64,000 bases of DNA from Hyperoodon ampullatus (taxonomy: Eukaryota > Chordata > Mammalia > Artiodactyla > Ziphiidae): positions 30,551,980-30,615,979 of the forward strand of contig OX457074.1 of NCBI GenBank assembly GCA_949752795.1, read 5' to 3'. The stretch's first letter is position 1; every line of letters starts with the position of its first letter. Made by a program: the position numbers and the translations under genes. The notes beneath the pieces are model-generated. The model was not told the origin of the DNA. It did no database searches and saw nothing but the letters and a program-made list of their open reading frames with translations. This document shows, piece after piece, positions 55,640-63,924 of the stretch.

Positions 55640-56320
55640 TCTTTAAAATACTAGTACATTTTGGAACAATTTAGATTTGCAGCAAAGAGAGCACAAAGGG
55701 CTCCTCTCCACGCTTTACCCAGCTTCCCTGAATGTGAATGTCTTACTTAACCATGGCACATTTGCCGAAACTAAAAAATTAACATCAGTGAGTTATTATT
55801 ATTTTTTTAAAAAATATTTATTTACTTATTTATTTGGCTGTGTTGGGTCTTAGTTGCGGCACATGGGCTCTTCGTTGTGGCACGTGGGCTCTCTAGTTGT
55901 GGCATGCTGGCTCTAGAGTGCACGGGCTTAGTTGCCCTGCAGCATGTGGGATCTTAGGTCCCCAACCAGGGATCGAACCCATGTCCCTGGCAGTGGAAGG
56001 TAGATTCTTAACCACTGGACCACCAGGGAAGTCCCAACATTAGTAAATTATTGTTAACTAAACTAGGGGCTTTATTAGGAGTTTGCAAGTTCTTCCATGA
56101 CTGTCCTTTTCCTGTTCTAAGACCCTGTCCAGGACCCCATATGGCATTCAGGCCAAGCTGTTTCCTTTCCTCCTGTTTTGTGACCTTGACAATTTTGAAG
56201 GGCACCGCTCAGGCATCTTGTAGAATGTAGGTCCACTGGGTTTGTCTGTTGTTTTTCTCACGATGAGACTGCGGTCACGGTTTTTGGGGGAGACCTTTCT
56301 CACTGCATCCCATCCGGGAA
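55640..56320 (-). mobile_element. Old L1 fragment, antisense
   Basis: CTTACTTAACCATGGCACAT, AAAATTAACATCAGTGAG, and after the SINE CCTTGACAATTTTGAAGGGC and AGAATGTAGGTCCACTGGGT follow antisense L1M-type order. Confidence 0.65.
55799..56034 (-). mobile_element. CHR-type SINE, medium length
   Basis: Left AT-rich tail, inverted B box GATCGAACCC, right end ACCAGGGAAGTCCC. Flanks AACATCAGTGAGTTATTA and AACATTAGTAAATTATTG are a diverged target duplication. Confidence 0.9.
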
Positions 56321-56865
56321 CCTGACGTCCACATGATTTATCACTGCTGGTGTCCAGGGGCAGAGCATCTGCTGGGCTTCTCCACTGTAAACTACTGTTG
56401 TCTGCTTTCCTGCTCCATGCTCTGGATGCCAATCGTGAAGTCAAGCCACACTCGAGGGAAGGGGGAGTATTGTGCGTTACCACAACCTGGTTTCAAATGA
56501 CAGGGACAACATTCCATTTTACGGATCGGCCGTCGTTTATTGAGCTGGGACCCTAATGTCTTACACTTCTGTTGCTTTCGGTTTTTCCTTTTACAAACAA
56601 AGCAGCAAAGAACAACGCTGGAGCTCAACCTCACATTCAACAAATATTTTCCAAGCAGCCTCTCTGTGGCAGGCGCGGCACACCCAGCAACAGTGTCCGC
56701 CTCTCTCTTTCATCTTGTTTTCCTAGAACAAATTCATGGGTTGGGATTGCAGGGTCAAAGATAAGCATATTTTTAAGACTTTTGATAAGTGTCACTAAAC
56801 AAACCTGCAGGAGAGTTGTACCAGTCTGTCTGTCCTCTGGATTGGCTTTCTTTTCTTTTTCAACC
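56321..56865. other. Mixed single-copy and old repeat DNA
   Basis: Traces of an antisense L1 (GGGTTGGGATTGCAGGGTCA, near 56738) and of a MIR3-like start (ATTCAACAAATATTTTCCAA, near 56635). No exon. Confidence 0.4.
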
Positions 56866-56866
56866 T

Positions 56867-56891
56867 TTATTATTATTATTATTATTATTAT
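56867..56891. repeat. (TTA)n microsatellite
   Basis: Eight clean TTA units. Confidence 0.9.
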
Positions 56892-57007
56892 GAAAATAAC
56901 TCACGTTTTTATGAGATAACTGGAAATTACCAAACATAAGATATTAAAGAATTATTATTTTTTTAGGTGTGATCATGGTTTGTGGCTGCTCTAAAAAAAT
57001 AGTCCTT

Positions 57008-57203
57008 GGGACTTGCCTGGTGGCACAGTGGTTAAGGCTCCGTGCTCCCAACGCAGGGGGCCCAGGTTTGGTCCCTGGTCGGGGAATTAGATCCCACATG
57101 CATGCTGCAGCTGGGAGTTCGCATGCCTCAACTAAGGAGCCTGCGTGCTGCAACTAAGACCCAGCGCAACCAAATAAATAAATAAATGTTAAAAAATTCT
57201 TAA
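57008..57203 (+). mobile_element. CHR-1-type SINE
   Basis: GTGCTCCCAACGCAGGGGGC, the CATGCATGCTGCAGCTGGGA module and a CAAATAAATAAATAAATG tail. Flanks AAAAAAATAGTCCTT and AAAAAATAATAGTCCTT form the target duplication. Confidence 0.93.
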
Positions 57204-57261
57204 AAAATAATAGTCCTTATCTTTTAGAGACACACGTTGAAGTATTTTTGTGTGTGTGTGT

Positions 57262-57345
57262 GCAACTCACTTTATTGCAATATTCATTTTATTGCAGTGG
57301 TCTGGAACCAAACCCACAATATCTCCAAGGTATGCCTGTGTATGA
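57262..57345. mobile_element. Probable DNA-transposon end
   Basis: CAACTCACTTTATTGCAATA, TTGCAGTGGTCTGGAACCAA and ACAATATCTCCAAGGTATGC match a widespread mammalian DNA-transposon terminal sequence that I cannot name securely. Confidence 0.45.
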
Positions 57346-58085
57346 TCTTTGCACACGTTGAAGTACTTACGGAAGAATGGTATGAGTTTGGGGTCTGCTC
57401 TAATATAATATGGGAGGGGAGGGGACGAGGATGCCTGAAACGAGGCTCTTCCTGAGCTGGACTGTCGAAGCTGGGGGTGGGGACACCAACCTTCATCACA
57501 TGACTCTATAAAAACCAAAAGTTCGTTTAAAAAAATTTACACACATGATATAAATCAATAGCTTAGCTGAGAGCCCACGTTCTTGTTCCTCCCAGGGTTA
57601 ATTTCAACAGTTTGGTGTCTGCGCCTCTAGAACTTCTCTGTGCAAATACTATGTATATTGTCTCTGTATCTACTTAAGACGGGAGGGAGCTACCAAGACA
57701 CACACCATTTTCCTACCAGCTTTTAAACTTCACCTTGCGTTGCAGACGGCTGGCCACTTCAACCCTCTCATTCTTTACTAGCTTCGCGGTGCTCCCCTGT
57801 ATCAAAGAACCATCATTTATTTATCGGATCCTCCGGTGGTGGCCAGCTGGCATGTCTCCACGGTTCTGCTCTTGAGAACAGTGACGCCCTGAGCACCCTT
57901 GTGTGTAACATACCTTTGTGCACGTGAGCAGCTCCACACCTATCTTTCAAGAGGGATCACTAGGTCAAAGGGTGTGCATGCTTAAAATTTTAATAGAATG
58001 GCAAAATTTCCCTCCTGCTGGACTTTGTATGTCCAGTGCCTGTCATTCTCTCCGAGTGCATTTCTGAGGACTATTGTCATTCGGT
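57346..58085. other. Mixed old LINE debris and single-copy DNA
   Basis: TCAAGAGGGATCACTAGGTC followed by AAAGGGTGTGCATGCTTAAA near 57947-57985 is antisense L1-like. The rest is unassigned. No exon. Confidence 0.4.
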
Positions 58086-58214
58086 GTCTGCAGGAGTCAG
58101 AGCTGGAAGGGGCCTCCATGATCCTCTGATCTCCTTCCAGGGCAGCTGCACCTGAGCCCCGGGGAAGGGTGGGGGCCCACCTGCCCACAGCGCCCTTGGC
58201 CGGGGTCGTGTAGA

Positions 58215-58345
58215 GCAGTGGTTATGGATATGCTGCCCACGTCTGAATTAGGCCTCACCATTTACTGGTTGTACGACCTTGAATGATGTCCTCGACCTTC
58301 CTGGGCCTCAGTTTCCTCACCTGTAAGCTGGGAGTAATACCCCAG
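58215..58345 (-). repeat. MIR fragment
   Basis: GAGCAGTGGTTATGGATATG, CCATTTACTGGTTGTACGAC and CTGGGCCTCAGTTTCCTCAC are in inverted MIR order. Confidence 0.8.
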
Positions 58346-58690
58346 GCGGCAATCAGGGAGGGGCTAGTAAGCTGCATTTGAACCATTTGGGGTGGCTTTC
58401 GGGGACTGCTGGAGGATGGAAGGTTAATAAGGACCCCCATCAGGCACCACTTGGCACTGCCAGAACTGCCTTCGAATGGTGGTAGTTGGGTTTAGTGAGA
58501 TTGTATGTGATGGAACCTCGTACCCAGCATAGAGCACACTGACAGCGCTCCATGACCATGGAACCCCAAGAGCCGACGTGATGGCTGACAGGGGCTAGAC
58601 CAGGACCAGGAAGACCCACCTTCCTGAGAGACTGGCCAGGACAGTGAGGCCCGACTGACAGGAAAAGAGGGGACCCAAGGAAGAGGGCCG
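58346..58690. other. Single-copy DNA
   Basis: No exon or repeat recognised. Confidence 0.4.
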
Positions 58691-58694
58691 ACCT

Positions 58695-58845
58695 GGCCCC
58701 CCGCTTGTTATTGTAAATAAAGTTTTATTGGAACACAGCCTCACCCACATACTTATGTATTGTCTATGAAGCCTCCACGGGACAACAGAGGGGGTTACTT
58801 GCGACAGAGACCATGTAGCCTGCAAAGCCTAAAATACAAGCTCAC
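58695..58845 (-). mobile_element. hAT-type DNA-transposon fossil
   Basis: TGTAAATAAAGTTTTATTGG, AACACAGCCTCACCCACATA, GCGACAGAGACCATGTAGCC and TGCAAAGCCTAAAATA match the inverted form of a common hAT-Charlie MITE. The terminal repeat itself is not preserved. Confidence 0.7.
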
Positions 58846-59885
58846 CAACCCCAACATAGAGGTTCTAGGCAGAATAAAAGCTGAAAGTTTCGGAGCAGTT
58901 ACTGTTTCAGATATCAAACTAGACACATCACGTGTATTAATATATTTTGTCCTCACACAGTAACCTATGAGTAGACACTGTTTGTGGCAGCCAGTCTCAA
59001 GGGGGCCCTGGTGAAGCTCACGGAAACTCACGGGGACTCAGGCCCTGGGGCAGTGCCCGGGGCTGGGGCAGCCGTGCTGACTCACAGAAAGCGAGGGACT
59101 TTTGAGACGCCTGCTGGCTTCTGCCTCCCCCTCCTGGAGCACTTTGGGGATCCCTGAGCTGTGGGGAGAGCCTGGGCGCCGTCTCACTGTGCTCACACTA
59201 GACCCCCAGGCCAGGCCAGCAGAACCTTGCTGGGGCCCAGTCAGCCCGCACAACCGAGAGAGGCAATAAAGCAGTGGCCGGTCACGCTGGGTCGGTGGGT
59301 GGTTTTCGTGCAGCCATGTGACCTCCTGGGCCCTCCTGGGCTGGCGACCTCGTGGCCTGTCCCTCCCACTCTCCCTGAACCAGTGGGCCGGGCCCCTGCC
59401 CCTACAGTAACCCCCTCGAGGAGTTTTTCCACATGCCGATTAAATCGAATATCTGGGAATGGGGGCCCAGAGTAGGTATTTTTTAAATCGCTCAAGACTG
59501 GAGAACCACAGCTCCGTCACTGTTTCCAAAACTCGCCTAAAGATCAGGCAGGCCTGGCAACCCATGGCTTCCAGAGCGCCGACAGGCCCTGGTACGGCAT
59601 TTCCAGGGAAGGCCCTGTGAGCTGGAGAAGCAACACATCCCCCAGGTGAATCTTATTACCTAGTTAAGAAGCAAAGGGGGAGAGGAGGGCCAGCCCCCAG
59701 ACTGGAGGACTGTCCAGGCGTTTCCTGTTCTGTGAAACACACGCTCACCAAATACCCAGCTGTGCCCTCTTGGGTGGTCCCAACAGAAGTAAGTGCTTAT
59801 GTGGGCCAGAGTCAGGCCAAAGGGTGCCCCTCCAAGCCTTACCACGGCCCAGACTGGGGACATTCACGGGGCCGCCCAGGCAGTG
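58846..59885. other. Single-copy DNA
   Basis: No supported exon or repeat. Confidence 0.4.
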
Positions 59886-59889
59886 GACC

Positions 59890-60250
59890 CTGAGGCAGCA
59901 GTGAGAAAGCATGAGGCACTGACACACATGACGGCACGGGGTGCACAGACCCACAGTTGAGTGAGAAAGCCAAACACAGAGTGTACATTCCACTCACACG
60001 CGGTTCAAGGGCCGAGTAGACTGATCCACGGTGACCGAGATTAGAGCAGTTACCTCTGTGAGTGTGTCCATGTGGGGGTTCCATAGCTGGGTCTAAGAGT
60101 GGATATGCACACGTGTGCATGCACAAGTCCCGCTCCTTACAGGATGCTGTCAGGTTCGCAGAGCAGGACTTGCCTGCATTTGGGGCCCAGGTGAGAGTGC
60201 TTTGCTTGCTTGCCTGTTTGCTTATTGCCTATTTGAGCTTTACATTATCC
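59890..60250 (+). mobile_element. Old L1 3' fragment
   Basis: TTGAGTGAGAAAGCCAAACA, GTACATTCCACTCACACGCG and GAGCAGTTACCTCTGTGAGT are in sense L1 3' order. Confidence 0.5.
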
Positions 60251-60805
60251 ACAGAGATGTCTGCAGTGAACAGATGATAAGTGTACAGCCCGATGAGTGT
60301 TTCTGTGTTCACATGCAGTATTTGACCTTGTCCCAAGTGCTGTTCTAGGATCCCGGAAACTGAAACCAAGGCTGTAAGACGCCCTGTTCGCGTGGGTTTT
60401 ATACTCTGGTCGGGGAGAGACAACAATATGAGACAGAACGGTCAGTTTTCGTGGGTTCACACTTTGTGAGTGCCTACCACGTGCCAGGTGGTGAAGCAGG
60501 CGGGGAAATGCAGCCGGAACCACGACCCAGCCCTGCTCGGACAGTGCCACAGTCTGGTCATGTCTGGAGAGCAGCGCTTGGAAGGGTTAAGAACACCCGG
60601 CCCTCCTGAATATTTCCCGAAGTCTCCCACTGACTCTGTCCTAATTCAAGCCTCTACCTTCGCTGCTCCGTGGCCTGTCGGAGTAGTTTCCCAATCAGTC
60701 ATGTTTCCAGTCTCCACCTCTGCTTCATTCTCCAGGCCAATAGCCCTTCTTAAGTGTTCAATCTAAAGATTTCACTTAATGGTTCCCTACTGCCCAGGCA
60801 GCTCT
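60251..60805. other. Single-copy DNA with old repeat traces
   Basis: TGAGTGCCTACCACGTGCCA near 60467 is MIR/L2-like. No exon. Confidence 0.4.
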
Positions 60806-60809
60806 GGGG

Positions 60810-60965
60810 TCAGTCTGTGTGGGCTTGAATCCTCACTTGGAGAGTGCATGTTGGGACCACAGGCAAGTTCTTTAAACGCCCTGAGCCTCATGTGTGTTTT
60901 CTGTAAGATGGAGACAAAACAATAATAATGATAAACACCAACACCGCCCATCTCCCTGAAGAGGT
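60810..60965 (-). repeat. MIR fragment
   Basis: GGGCTTGAATCCTCACTTGG, GCAAGTTCTTTAAACGCCCT and AAGATGGAGACAAAACAATA are in inverted MIR order. Confidence 0.7.
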
Positions 60966-61059
60966 TGAGCTTTAATCTACCGTAATAGGTATTCGTTCAG
61001 CGAGGGCTAAACCTGTGCGAGCACCATCTGTTTACTGTTCTCCCTCACTCTCACCTCTC

Positions 61060-61590
61060 TGTGCTACTTCTGTCTGGAGTGCCTTCCCTCTGCCTTCTCC
61101 TGGCTGGTTCTTATTCAGCTCAGGTCTCAGCCTGGCACTGCCTCCACCAAGGAGCCCTCCCTGAAGCCACAGACAGAGCTGGGTGCCCTTGTCTGGACCC
61201 TCACAACACCCCGGATTGAATTTGTCCGTCTGCCCTCTGTTTTTTTTTTTTTTTTTTTTTTTTTTGCGGTACGCAGGCCTCTCACTGCTGTGGTCTCTCC
61301 CGTTGTGGAGCACAGGCTCCAGACGCGCAGGCTCAGCGGCCATGGCTCACAGGCCCAGCCGCTCCGCGGCACGTGGGATCCCCCCAGACCGGGGCACGAA
61401 CCCGTGTCCCCTGCATTGGCAGGCGGACTCTCAACCACTGCGCCACCAGGGAACCCCTGCCCTCTGTTCTTATTTGTCTCCACTTGCTCAAGTGTGAGCT
61501 CCTCCCAGGCAGGCCCGAATCAAATGCCTCTTTGTGCCCCCAGCTGCAGACCCTTGCCGTTCAAGGCAGGCACTGGATGTGTCTGCTGAC
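61060..61590 (+). repeat. L2 fragment split by a SINE
   Basis: GGAGTGCCTTCCCTCTGCCT, CAGCTCAGGTCTCAGCCTGG and AGGAGCCCTCCCTGAAGCCA before the SINE, and GTGAGCTCCTCCCAGGCAGG with TTCAAGGCAGGCACTGGATG after it, are in L2 order. Confidence 0.65.
61241..61456 (-). mobile_element. Short-form CHR-2 SINE
   Basis: T-run of about 25 bases. Target-site duplication CTGCCCTCTGT at 61230-61240 and 61457-61467. Confidence 0.95.
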
Positions 61591-61618
61591 TTGAGCGGAA
61601 CCTGCCAAGCATTTTCTT

Positions 61619-61752
61619 TTTTATTTTTATTATTTATTTATTTGGCCACCCCATGTGGCATGCGGGATCTTAGTTCCCCGACTAGGGATCGAACCCATGG
61701 CCCCTGCAGTGGAAGCATGGAGTCTTAACCAGTGGACCTTCAGGGAAGTCCC
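61619..61752 (-). mobile_element. Short CHR-1-type SINE
   Basis: Left tail TTATTTTTATTATTTATTTA, inverted B box GATCGAACCC, right end CAGGGAAGTCCC. Flanks CCAAGCATTTTCTT and CCAAGGATTTTCTT are the target duplication with one change. Confidence 0.93.
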
Positions 61753-61802
61753 CCAAGGATTTTCTTAAGGGAAGGGGCCTTTGAGTTGGCCTTGAGGCAT
61801 GG

Positions 61803-61922
61803 GTAGGACTTTAAAAAGTTATTTTAAAACAAGTTATACATGCACACAATATCAAATCCAAAGTAGGACTTTAAAAAGTTATTTTAAAACAAGTTATACA
61901 TGCACACAATATCAAATCCAAA
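61803..61922. repeat. Perfect 60-bp tandem duplication
   Basis: Positions 61803-61862 and 61863-61922 are identical over all 60 bases. The unit starts GTAGGACTTTAAAAAGTTAT and ends AATATCAAATCCAAA. Confidence 0.97.
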
Positions 61923-62180
61923 GAAACAAAAGGGCTCACAGTGAAAATTAAAAGTAGGTCATCTGTCACCACCCAGCTCCCTCCCCAGAGGCCACCATTG
62001 GTGTCAGTTTCTGAGTATTCTGTGCAATTGTCTGTCTTCCCCACCACACACACACTTTTTTATTTTGCAAAAATTTAAACCAACAGAAAAGTTGCAAGGA
62101 TAGGACAATAATCACCTTTTGCTTGGATTCACCAATTAACATTTTGGCATATTATGCTAAATATTTGATAGGCATTATAT
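61923..62180 (-). mobile_element. Old L1 fragment, antisense
   Basis: ACCAACAGAAAAGTTGCAAG, GGACAATAATCACCTTTTGC and CACCAATTAACATTTTGGCA are the same antisense L1 segment type as near 42700 and 55680. Confidence 0.55.
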
Positions 62181-62189
62181 CATGTAATG

Positions 62190-62300
62190 CTGACAATAAG
62201 CACACAATCATGCCAATTTTGTAGATGAGGTAACTGAGGCAGCAGGTAGGTGAAGGCACTCAACCAAGGTCAAGAGCTGGCCTTCCCGCTTAGGTGACCA
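62190..62300 (+). repeat. MIR fragment
   Basis: GCCAATTTTGTAGATGAGGT, AACTGAGGCAGCAGGTAGGT and ACCAAGGTCAAGAGCTGG are in sense MIR order. Confidence 0.65.
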
Positions 62301-62890
62301 CAGGATTTTGATCCACCTTTCTTCAGCTCTCTTGGGAGGAAAGTATTTCCTTACACTGACTTGAAATTCACCTCCCCGGGCTGTTCACCGGATGCTCAAT
62401 GGAAAAGTACACAGCCCTGGAAGCAGTTGCTGCTTCTCCTAAAACCTTCCATTCCCTTAGCAACAGCTGCTGTCGCTGCCACTAACACATGCTTCAGTGT
62501 CACCTCCTCTGTGAGGGCTGAGTTGGCTCACCCCCGTTTGGAAACTCCCATGGTAGACTCCTGGCTGCCAGCAGGATGACCTTTACGCGCGCCCGAGCTT
62601 GGAACCCGAGGCGTGGGGTGCCCTGGCCCTCGGGAATCCCTCAGCCTCATCCGTCCTGCTCCTTCCTCTGCTACCTCCACCCCAGTCCCTCTCGACCTCT
62701 CACCTTCTGCTTGAATTTCCCCTCCTCCCTGAAGCCGCCCCTAATTTCCCCAAGGAGCCCCCTCTCTTGGCTGCTGAGCCTTCTGCCTGCGCCCCCTTTA
62801 CAGTCTTCTCCAAGTGGTCTTCTGGCCAGGAGACTGGACAGTGGACGATTGGAGTGACAGTTGGCCCGCCTAGTAGACCCCGCACACGCA
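62301..62890. other. Single-copy DNA
   Basis: C/T-rich; part near 62640-62800 may be a very old L2. No exon. Confidence 0.4.
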
Positions 62891-62894
62891 CACA

Positions 62895-63165
62895 TCGGAG
62901 CCTTATTTTCCTCAAGCACGTAGTGGGGACAGGAATGCCTGGCTCAGTACCTGGCACCGCGTCAGCCCTTACTAATCGTCTGCAATAGAACTGACAGCTC
63001 TTCCGGGCTTACATCTCTAAGTCCCCCCCCCCAAAAAAAACCCTACGTCCCTCTCCTTAACTTCTCTGCGCTTCAGTGTCCGCCCTCATAAGATGGGGAT
63101 GGGGAGGCTGTGAGCCTTCACTGAGCTCATGCATATCAAGTACTTGGAACAGTATGTAGCCTTGC
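62895..63165 (-). repeat. Two inverted MIR-like fragments
   Basis: TGGCTCAGTACCTGGCACCG (about 62940) and CTTCAGTGTCCGCCCTCATA with AGATGGGGATGGGGAGG (about 63073-63107) are inverted MIR segments. They end just where the MPRIP CpG island begins. Confidence 0.5.
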
Positions 63166-63264
63166 TGACCGCCACGCGGGGCCGGCGCATAGTGGGTGTC
63201 AAACTAATCGTCTCCGCGTGGGCGCGGGACCGCGAGGTTGCAGGAACTGTTTGCAGAGCCAGCC

Positions 63265-63340
63265 CGCCGTCCCCGCCCCCGCCCCCGCCCCCGCCCCCGC
63301 CCTCGCCTCCGCCCCCGCCCTCGCCTCCGCCCCCCGCCTG
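63265..63340. repeat. CCGCCC/CCTCCG hexamer array
   Basis: About a dozen near-tandem 6-bp units (CCCCCG, with CCCTCG and CCTCCG variants), serving as stacked GC boxes. The minus strand has regularly spaced G-runs and could form G-quadruplexes. Confidence 0.9.
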
Positions 63341-63515
63341 CAGGGCCCGCCCCGCCTTCAGGCCCCTCCCCTCCCGCAGGCCCCGCCCACGCAGCTGTCA
63401 GGACCGGCGGCCGCGCGCCCGTCCACCAAGCCTGAACGCCCCACCACGCCCCGCCTTACTTCGCCTACACAAGTTACCTTGCGCCTGGCCGCCTTTTGTC
63501 CCACCCCCGGCTCCC

Positions 63516-63520
63516 ATTGG
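63516..63520 (-). promoter_or_regulatory. Inverted CCAAT box (NF-Y type)
   Basis: CCCATTGGCCAG in the CpG island. A second copy lies 43 bases downstream. Confidence 0.6.
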
Positions 63521-63558
63521 CCAGGGGGTTTCTTTGTTAGCCAGGACGCGTCGCTGCC

Positions 63559-63563
63559 ATTGG
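63559..63563 (-). promoter_or_regulatory. Inverted CCAAT box (NF-Y type)
   Basis: GCCATTGGCCCG; in phase with the first box at about four helical turns. Confidence 0.6.
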
Positions 63564-63777
63564 CCCGCAGGGCCGCCGATCGCGCCGGGAAGCGGCCCCG
63601 CCCCGCGCACCGCCACGCCCCGCGTGCTGGCCTGTCGTTCCCTCGCGCGCGCCTGCCGCCCTGGAGTGCGCCCGGCGTTCCGCTCCCCTTAGCTGCGGCC
63701 GAGGGCAGCGCGAGCACCGAGCGCGGGGATCGGCGGGGCGGCGGCGGGAGTGGGAGTGGGCGTGCGAGGCCGCGTCC

Positions 63778-63849
63778 ATGGGCCCGGGACCGGCGGGCGG
63801 CGGCGGCGGCGGCGGCGCGGGCGGGCGGCGGGGGCCGCGCGCTCTGTGA
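63778..63849 (+). promoter_or_regulatory. uORF 1 of MPRIP with polyglycine
   Basis: ATG 63778-63780, 23 sense codons, TGA 63847-63849. Codons 63796-63816 are seven consecutive GGC, giving seven glycines, followed by an Ala-Gly-Gly-Arg-Arg segment. It is in the MPRIP frame but closed by the TGA 75 bases before the main ATG. Start context has T at -3 and G at +4, so it is moderate at best. It belongs to the 5'UTR only if transcription starts upstream of 63778. Confidence 0.6.
63796..63816 (+). repeat. (GGC)7 trinucleotide repeat in 5'UTR
   Basis: Seven perfect GGC units, read as glycine in uORF 1. Interrupted GGC/GGG units follow to about 63835. Confidence 0.95.
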
Positions 63850-63889
63850 GGCGCCGGCCTGCGTGCGCGGCTGGAGGCGGCGGCCGGGG

Positions 63890-63910
63890 ATGCGGCGGCG
63901 CCCGGCCTGA
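63890..63910 (+). promoter_or_regulatory. uORF 2 of MPRIP
   Basis: ATG 63890-63892 encodes MRRRPA and stops at TGA 63908-63910, 14 bases before the MPRIP ATG and in another frame. G at -3 gives a usable start context, so it may limit or tune main-ORF initiation. Confidence 0.6.
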
Positions 63911-63924
63911 GCCCGTTCCCGGCC

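Noticed and set aside
63218..63910. 230-codon Pro/Arg/Gly-rich ORF in the MPRIP CpG island
   Set aside because: Simple hexamer repeats and GC content explain the open frame. It ends as uORF 2 and is not in the MPRIP frame.
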